This document shows, piece by piece, positions 58,644-64,000 of a stretch of DNA of 64,000 nucleotides; the first letter of the stretch is position 1; the number at the start of each line of letters is the position of its first letter. A program made the position numbers and the translations under genes. Location of the stretch: the NCBI GenBank assembly GCA_024681775.1, contig JAILAF010000109.1, forward strand, positions 1-64,000, read 5' to 3'. Origin of the DNA: Lachnospiraceae bacterium. Lineage in GTDB: Bacteria > Bacillota > Clostridia > Lachnospirales > Lachnospiraceae. The notes beneath the pieces were generated by a model. The model searched no databases. It saw only the letters and a program-made list of their open reading frames with translations, and was not told where the DNA came from.

Positions 58644-59376
58644 GGACCAACACCTCCTCCAGATATGCGGTTTCTTCGATGTCGGAGGCGTTTAGAAATG
58701 CTTCCCGCTCCGCATCATCCAGTCCCAGGTAGACCTTCAGGATCGCGTCCGCCTCCCGCTTCATGTCGTGAATGTATGCGGCATAAGGGTCCGCCTCGAT
58801 GTCGGCCTGCCTGTATTCGTATTCATGATAAAAATCCCGGATGGCATCCTGGCAAGAGTCCACGTCCTGGTCCGGCCGGTACCATCTGGCCTCCGGTCCG
58901 AACATGGCGACACTCTCTACACTGCCGGCCAGAGAGATAAACTCCTCGGTCATCTCCCAGAGGAGCCGCAGATCATCGTAGGGCTCCTCCCATTCCGCGA
59001 TGTTGTGATACTCCTTAAAGGCCGCAAATCCGGCATAATCACCGGCATCCAGAAGTCTTTGGATCTCCACAGAGTAGGTCTCGTAGTTCTTCTTCGCATC
59101 CTTCCGCAGCGCATTATAACGGAAAATGTATGCCTCCTCGGACACATAGAACGCTACCGCAATGCCGATCAGCAGCGCCACCATGACCACGGCGCTGATG
59201 ACCAGGGACATATTGTCGGAAATGGTCTGGGACAGTTTCTTTTTTGTCTTAGCATTTTTGTCCTTATAGTTCTTCAGGTCGCCCCGATATCCGGCTGTCT
59301 CCTCTATTTTCCTGCCGCAATGGGGGCAGTATTCATCTGTCAGGCCGATCTCGCCTCCGCATCCGATACACTTCAT
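58627..59376 (-). CDS. Zinc-ribbon single-TM protein
   Basis: 249 aa; CIGCGGEIGLTDEYCPHCGRKIEE. Confidence 0.75.
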   Translation of the reverse strand: MKCIGCGGEIGLTDEYCPHCGRKIEETAGYRGDLKNYKDKNAKTKKKLSQTISDNMSLVISAVVMVALLIGIAVAFYVSEEAYIFRYNALRKDAKKNYETYSVEIQRLLDAGDYAGFAAFKEYHNIAEWEEPYDDLRLLWEMTEEFISLAGSVESVAMFGPEARWYRPDQDVDSCQDAIRDFYHEYEYRQADIEADPYAAYIHDMKREADAILKVYLGLDDAEREAFLNASDIEETAYLEEVLVHDEEN

Positions 59377-59397
59377 GATACAGGTCTGGCTCCTTTC

Positions 59398-59460
59398 GAT
59401 GGGTTACGGTTTCTCTGCGATGGGTTACGGTTTCTCTGCGATGGGTTACGGTTTCTCTGC
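59398..59460. repeat. Three perfect 21-bp tandem repeats (GATGGGTTACGGTTTCTCTGC)
   Basis: 59398-59418, 59419-59439, 59440-59460, immediately upstream of the zinc-ribbon operon start. Confidence 0.95.
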
Positions 59461-59581
59461 GATGCCCTTCGGAAAACTCTGCTGAAAAACGCGTCCTGCC
59501 CGGGGCACCCGCACAAAGAACATTTTATAACAATTTTCCGCCCTTGTGTTACCAAAAAATATGGCGTAAACAGTGGGTTTC

Positions 59582-60301
59582 TCAGGACTCCTTTGGGAAC
59601 CGGCGTCGGAAATGCCCCTTTTGTCCGCAGAAAACTCTGAAGGAATCCGCCAGATGCTGATGATGCACACCCGTGGCATCGAATCCCACGGATTTAAAAG
59701 CCAGTTGCATGATGGGGCCGGTTGCGAAGGCGCAGATCAGAGTGCCGATGCCCACAGGGCCGCCCAGGAGCCAGCCGATGAAGGTGGCCAGGCTCAGGAG
59801 TGTGATGCTCACCACACCGATGGGGATCCTGCCGGCGCGCTGCGTCAGAGCCACCAGCAGCGTATCTCTGGGGCCGCAGCCCAGGGAAGCACTCATGTAG
59901 GTGTACTGGGTGTAGGCCATGATCACTAACCCTGCGAGCATCACGGGGATGCCGGTAAGGGGCCCGTCACATTTCGGCACAAGGTCGATGCGGTTAAAGA
60001 GGTCCACCGTTTTCCCCACCACGAAGGCGTCGATGAACATGGCGATGCCGATGGGGGCTTTCAGGGCGATGTCGATCCCCAGGATCGCGTAGGAGATGGC
60101 CACGGAAGCGGTGCCGTACAGGATGCCCAGGGTCCGGGCCACGCCCAGTCCCAGCACGTCCCAGGGGCCCGCGCCGATGTTCGCCCGGATCGTCAGGTAT
60201 ACGCCGAATCCGTTCACAAAGAGGCTCACCGCCGCGATGAGCATGTTCAGGGCGATGTCCCTGACGGTGCGATTTTCTTTTAAGGTGCTGTTTCGAAACA
60301 T
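59582..60301 (-). CDS. YczE/YyaS/YitT-like membrane protein
   Basis: 239 aa; FVNGFGVYLTIRANIGAGPWDVLGLGVARTLGILYGTASVAISY..DAFVVGKTVDLFN. Confidence 0.85.
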   Translation of the reverse strand: MFRNSTLKENRTVRDIALNMLIAAVSLFVNGFGVYLTIRANIGAGPWDVLGLGVARTLGILYGTASVAISYAILGIDIALKAPIGIAMFIDAFVVGKTVDLFNRIDLVPKCDGPLTGIPVMLAGLVIMAYTQYTYMSASLGCGPRDTLLVALTQRAGRIPIGVVSITLLSLATFIGWLLGGPVGIGTLICAFATGPIMQLAFKSVGFDATGVHHQHLADSFRVFCGQKGHFRRRFPKES

Positions 60302-60320
60302 GACTAAATCTTCCTATCCT

Positions 60321-60383
60321 GTGCCTCAGGTCGCAGTCTCTGTGCCTCGGGGCACATACTCAGTGCCTCAGGGCACAAACTAT
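60321..60383. promoter_or_regulatory. Three 21-bp-phased GTGCCTCRGGGCAC-type palindromes upstream of the YczE-like gene
   Basis: Units start at 60321 (degenerate), 60342 (GTGCCTCGGGGCAC), 60363 (GTGCCTCAGGGCAC). Confidence 0.8.
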
Positions 60384-60487
60384 AGATATTCTACCACCGT
60401 TTGCCCGATTATCAATGGAAAAAGGGGAATGGCGTATCCCATATCGCGTACTTTATACTATAATACCAACGAGGAGGGAACTGCATC

Positions 60488-61318
60488 ATGAAGGAAGCCC
60501 CAAAGAAAATCGGAAAAAGGATCCTCCTGGGCATGGTGATCCTGCTGCTGGTGCTCACCGCCTGGTATGAGCATCCGGTCACGGAGACGATCACGGTCAG
60601 TGCAAAGGGAAAAACCGACACGCCCATCAGAATCGCTCTGATCACCGATCTGCACTCGTGCTATTACGGGAAGGGGCAGTCTCAGCTCCTCCGGATGATC
60701 GAGAAGGAAAACGTAGATCTCATCCTGCTGGCGGGTGATATTTTTGACGACCGGATGGACGATGGGAATGCGGAAGCGCTCATCGAAGGGATCTGCGAGA
60801 AATACCCCTGCTGTTATGTAACGGGAAATCATGAGTTCTGGGGGAATAAGACAGACGCGGTGAAGGAATTTATGAAGGAGCATGGTGTCATGGTGGGTGA
60901 GGGCACCCATTTCCCTGTAGACATCAAGGGAAACACCATCATTCTGGGCGGTGTCGACGATCCGACCTATCTGTCGCCCGATGAATGGAAAGCACAGCTG
61001 GATGCTGCCTATGCGGAAGAATATCCGGACAAGTATCAGATCCTCCTCTCACACAGGCCCGAGCGGGGCAAGGACTATTCCAAATACGATTTCGATCTGG
61101 TGGTCAGCGGGCATGCCCACGGCGGCCAGTGGGGGATCCCCTTTACGCAGCGTGGCGTCGCCGCCCCGGATCAGGGGCTGTTCCCCACGGTCGTGGACGG
61201 CTTGTACCAGCTTTCGGGCGGGACGGACCTGGTGGTGAGCAGGGGGCTTTGCCGTGAGCGGATGCCCCTCCCAAGGTTTTTCAACCACCCGGAGATCGTG
61301 ATCCTGGAGCTGGAGTAA
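60488..61318 (+). CDS. Metallophosphoesterase
   Basis: 276 aa; ITDLHSCYYGKGQ, LLAGDIFDDRMD, VTGNHEFW, VVSGHAHGGQWGIP. Confidence 0.93.
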   Translation: MKEAPKKIGKRILLGMVILLLVLTAWYEHPVTETITVSAKGKTDTPIRIALITDLHSCYYGKGQSQLLRMIEKENVDLILLAGDIFDDRMDDGNAEALIEGICEKYPCCYVTGNHEFWGNKTDAVKEFMKEHGVMVGEGTHFPVDIKGNTIILGGVDDPTYLSPDEWKAQLDAAYAEEYPDKYQILLSHRPERGKDYSKYDFDLVVSGHAHGGQWGIPFTQRGVAAPDQGLFPTVVDGLYQLSGGTDLVVSRGLCRERMPLPRFFNHPEIVILELE

Positions 61319-61522
61319 GTCTCCGGAGAGCATCGTCCGTGCACCGGAGTGAATCTGCCCGAAAGGTCCTGCGCGCTTCTATAGACAGTGGGAAACCCAT
61401 AGTGTAGTATGAAGAAAATCGGAAGGCACAGCGCGTGCCGATCCGAAACAGCAAGGTAACAACGGAGCGACGCGGTGCGCCGATCCGCAAGACAAAGTAT
61501 GGATTATGGAAAGGAGCTATCT

Positions 61523-62449
61523 ATGCAGAAGCTGAATATCGCGGGAGGCCCGGAACAGGCGTCCCGTCTGATCCTGGGATGCATGCGCATGCCCGCCCTC
61601 ACCAAAGAAGCTGCGGCGGAGATGATCGAGACCGCGACCGAGCTGGGGATCAACTTCTTCGACCACGCCACCTGCTACGGCGGCGGTGAGGCAGAGACCC
61701 GCTTCGGAGAGGCCCTGGCCCTCACGAGCCTGAAGCGGGAGGACATGATCATCCAGTCCAAATGCGGCCTGCGCTTCGAAAATCAGACCTTCGACTGGAG
61801 CAAAGACTACATCCTCGAAAGCGTGGACGGGATCCTGCAGCGTCTGAAGATGGAGTACCTGGACGTACTGCTCCTCCACAGACCGGACCTGCTCTTCGAG
61901 CCCGAGGAAGTGGCGGAGGCCTTCGACACCCTGGAGAAGGCAGGGAAGGTACGGCACTTCGGTGTCAGCAACACCACCCCCATGCAGATCGAGCTGCTGA
62001 AAAAATACGTGAAGCAGCCCCTGCAGATCAACCAGCTGCAGCTGTCTCTGGAGCAGTCCCAGCTCATCGACCAGGAGCTGTACCTGAACAACAAAACGAC
62101 AGATATGTCGGTAATGCGTGACGGCGGCCTGCTGGACTACTGCCGTCTGAACGACATCACGATCCAGGCATGGTCGCCCCTGCAGCACGGCATGTTCGGC
62201 GGCATGTTCGTGGACAATCCGGACTTCCCGGAGATCAACAAGGCACTGGGCGAGCTGGCAGAGCAGTACGGCGTGACCAAGACCGCCATCGCCATCGCAT
62301 GGATCCTGCGCCATCCGGCGAAGATGCAGGTCATCGCAGGCACCATGAATCCCACCCACCTGAAGGAGATGGCGGAGGCAGACCGGATCTGTCTGACCCG
62401 TGAGGAGTGGTACCGTCTCTACCTGGCATCCGGGAAATTCCTGCCCTAA
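61523..62449 (+). CDS. Aldo/keto reductase
   Basis: LGINFFDHATCYGGGEAETRFGEAL, YLDVLLLHRPD, VRHFGVSN, AIAWILRHPAKMQVIAGTMNPTHL. Confidence 0.94.
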   Translation: MQKLNIAGGPEQASRLILGCMRMPALTKEAAAEMIETATELGINFFDHATCYGGGEAETRFGEALALTSLKREDMIIQSKCGLRFENQTFDWSKDYILESVDGILQRLKMEYLDVLLLHRPDLLFEPEEVAEAFDTLEKAGKVRHFGVSNTTPMQIELLKKYVKQPLQINQLQLSLEQSQLIDQELYLNNKTTDMSVMRDGGLLDYCRLNDITIQAWSPLQHGMFGGMFVDNPDFPEINKALGELAEQYGVTKTAIAIAWILRHPAKMQVIAGTMNPTHLKEMAEADRICLTREEWYRLYLASGKFLP

Positions 62450-62591
62450 GGATGGCAGGATAACCGGAAACGCAAATTGATTTTTCCCGGGAATGTGGTA
62501 TGATTTTTCTCGGTGGGCCGAGGCAAAACGCAGGTCACCGGGAAACTGACACACATCACAGAAAACGCAGAATAACAGGGAGGGAACAAAA

Positions 62592-62987
62592 ATGTCGTAC
62601 GTGATCATCGGAATCATCATCGGCGCCATCGTAGGAGTCGTCTTTGTGATCGCCAAGAAGGATTCCAAGGAGCTGGCTGAGATGACGGCGAAGCTGACCG
62701 AGGAAGAGAAGCAGCGCCTGGAGAATGCAGAGGTGGAGTTCGTAGAGAAGAACGCCTGGACCCAGGAAGCCTATGTGGCAAAGATGACGGAGAAGGGCGG
62801 AAAATACGATGTACGCCTCCTGTGGTTCAACAAGACCATGAACAACAATGAGGCAGGCACCATCACCATCGCAGACGCAAGCCTCAAGAAGGCCGATCAG
62901 GAAGCACATAACGTCAAGGTGGGCGATTTCGTGAAGCTGTACATCGCACCGGAAAAGACCGTGGGCAGCATCAAGATCGTCTTCTAA
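62592..62987 (+). CDS. Hypothetical single-TM protein
   Basis: 131 aa; N-terminal hydrophobic helix; RBS GGGAGGG. Confidence 0.65.
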   Translation: MSYVIIGIIIGAIVGVVFVIAKKDSKELAEMTAKLTEEEKQRLENAEVEFVEKNAWTQEAYVAKMTEKGGKYDVRLLWFNKTMNNNEAGTITIADASLKKADQEAHNVKVGDFVKLYIAPEKTVGSIKIVF

Positions 62988-63036
62988 ACGCCGACCGGGA
63001 AGAATCACAAGCCGGATCGCCGGATCCGGAAGCACA

Positions 63037-63066
63037 AAAAGAGAGCCTCGCAGGAGGCTCTCTTTT
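63037..63066. terminator. Bidirectional intrinsic terminator
   Basis: AAAAAGAGAGCCTC GCAG GAGGCTCTCTTTT between convergent genes. Confidence 0.85.
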
Positions 63067-63073
63067 CGTCTGT

Positions 63074-63757
63074 TTACCTGTCTCCGTTCACGTTCCGGAT
63101 GTACTCCTCCGCAGGGATCATGGGGTGCTCCAGCTCTGCGACCGTCTCCTGAGAGAGGGTCAGGGACGCCTCGTACTCCTCTCCCGCCTTCACGAAGCGC
63201 TCCAGCAGAGGATCCGCGACAACGGCTGCATGAGGGACGTTCAGCATGGGCGTCTCCGGGACACAGACAATGGTCGGATCCCCGAAGCAGTTCCTGCACT
63301 GGATCTTCAGTGCATCGAAATTCCCTTCCCAGTCCGGGAAGCCGCAGCCGCTGATGACCAGCGTATGGATCCGGGAAAAATCCGCCAGAGGCACGTGCCT
63401 GACAGTGCCGTCAGGTTCCTGCACCATCTTCATCTGCACCAGCGGGATGGTGCGATCCAGCAGCGCCTTCAGGTGAGAAGGCATCCCGTAGCAGTACAGC
63501 GGGAAGCTCCAGAGGATGACATCCGCATCCCGGTAGAGATCCAGGATCCCATTCTGATCATCCTGGATCATGCAATGTCCCTCCAGCTGCTGCCAGCAGC
63601 CGAAGCACCCTTTGCAGGGCGCGATCTGCTTCTCGATCACATTGATGATGGTGACCTCATGCTTTCCCTCCCGGTTAAAGCCCTTCAGGAACGCATCCGT
63701 CATCCGGAAGGTATCGCTCTTCTGTTTCGGCGAACCGTTTAAAACCAGTACTTTCAT
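63074..63757 (-). CDS. Flavodoxin-fold NAD(P)H oxidoreductase
   Basis: 227 aa; MKVLVLNGSPKQKSDTFRMTDAFLKG..CKGCFGCWQQLEGHCMIQDDQ. Confidence 0.92.
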   Translation of the reverse strand: MKVLVLNGSPKQKSDTFRMTDAFLKGFNREGKHEVTIINVIEKQIAPCKGCFGCWQQLEGHCMIQDDQNGILDLYRDADVILWSFPLYCYGMPSHLKALLDRTIPLVQMKMVQEPDGTVRHVPLADFSRIHTLVISGCGFPDWEGNFDALKIQCRNCFGDPTIVCVPETPMLNVPHAAVVADPLLERFVKAGEEYEASLTLSQETVAELEHPMIPAEEYIRNVNGDR

Positions 63758-63766
63758 ATCTCCCTC

Positions 63767-64000
63767 CTACTTCCCGTCGGGGAAGCTGGTAAAGGCACCA
63801 CGCTCCACCTCCGGCAGCCCGTATTTTTCCCGACCGTCCGCGATGGCGCGGATCAGGAAGGCCATGTTACGGGCCAGGTTCCGCATGGTCTGCAGGCCCT
63901 CCGCATCCTTCCGCACATCCTCCGCGGTAAAGCCGTGGACCTGATTCCAGTAGGTAGAGGAAGCCACCGGCATCCCGCTGATGGTAAAATACTTGTTCAG
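63767..64000 (-). CDS. C-terminal part of a flavodoxin-family protein (truncated by the window)
   Basis: Reading frame stays open to the window edge; SGMPVASSTYWNQVHGFTAEDVRKDAEGLQTMRNLARNMAFLIRAIADG. Confidence 0.7.
   Translation of the reverse strand: MNKYFTISGMPVASSTYWNQVHGFTAEDVRKDAEGLQTMRNLARNMAFLIRAIADGREKYGLPEVERGAFTSFPDGK

Noticed and set aside
59398-59460. CRISPR array
   Set aside because: The 21-bp units are directly abutting with no spacers; tandem repeat only.
61517-62668. 383-aa minus-strand ORF
   Set aside because: Antisense to the aldo/keto reductase.

Overview
64 kb of a monoderm (Firmicutes, Lachnospiraceae-like by gene content) chromosome. Most genes are on the minus strand. 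I saw no rRNA, tRNA, CRISPR array or transposase. About 65 coding regions are supportable. Housekeeping and signalling genes include MoxR/VWA, HD-GYP, GGDEF/EAL, ABC transporters, an ABC-F protein, CorA, SPFH, COG0523 GTPases with a Fur-family regulator, GH43, rhomboid and PrsW-like proteins, Hsp20 and oxidoreductases. The segment at about 10-16 kb looks accessory. It holds (i) an MqsA/Panacea-type antitoxin whose upstream toxin-like gene is interrupted by one in-frame TAA, and (ii) an HTH-ADP-ribosyltransferase-like (DUF3990) gene plus partner, bracketed by two near-identical 33-bp palindromic direct repeats. The other strong candidates for an undescribed system are a cytosolic [FeFe]-hydrogenase-like/chemoreceptor fusion clustered with a lipoprotein, a fused permease-ATPase and a second MCP (29.5-36.0 kb), and a five-gene ExbB/ExbD-type operon in which three proteins carry ExbD-like tails (41.9-45.1 kb). 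Regulatory sequence visible directly includes a perfect CIRCE, an intrinsic-terminator attenuator before ABC-F, paired Fur/Zur-like boxes, 21-bp-phased palindromes before a YczE/YitT-like gene, and a palindrome over the SPFH promoter. All family calls come from reading the translated sequence; no database search was run.
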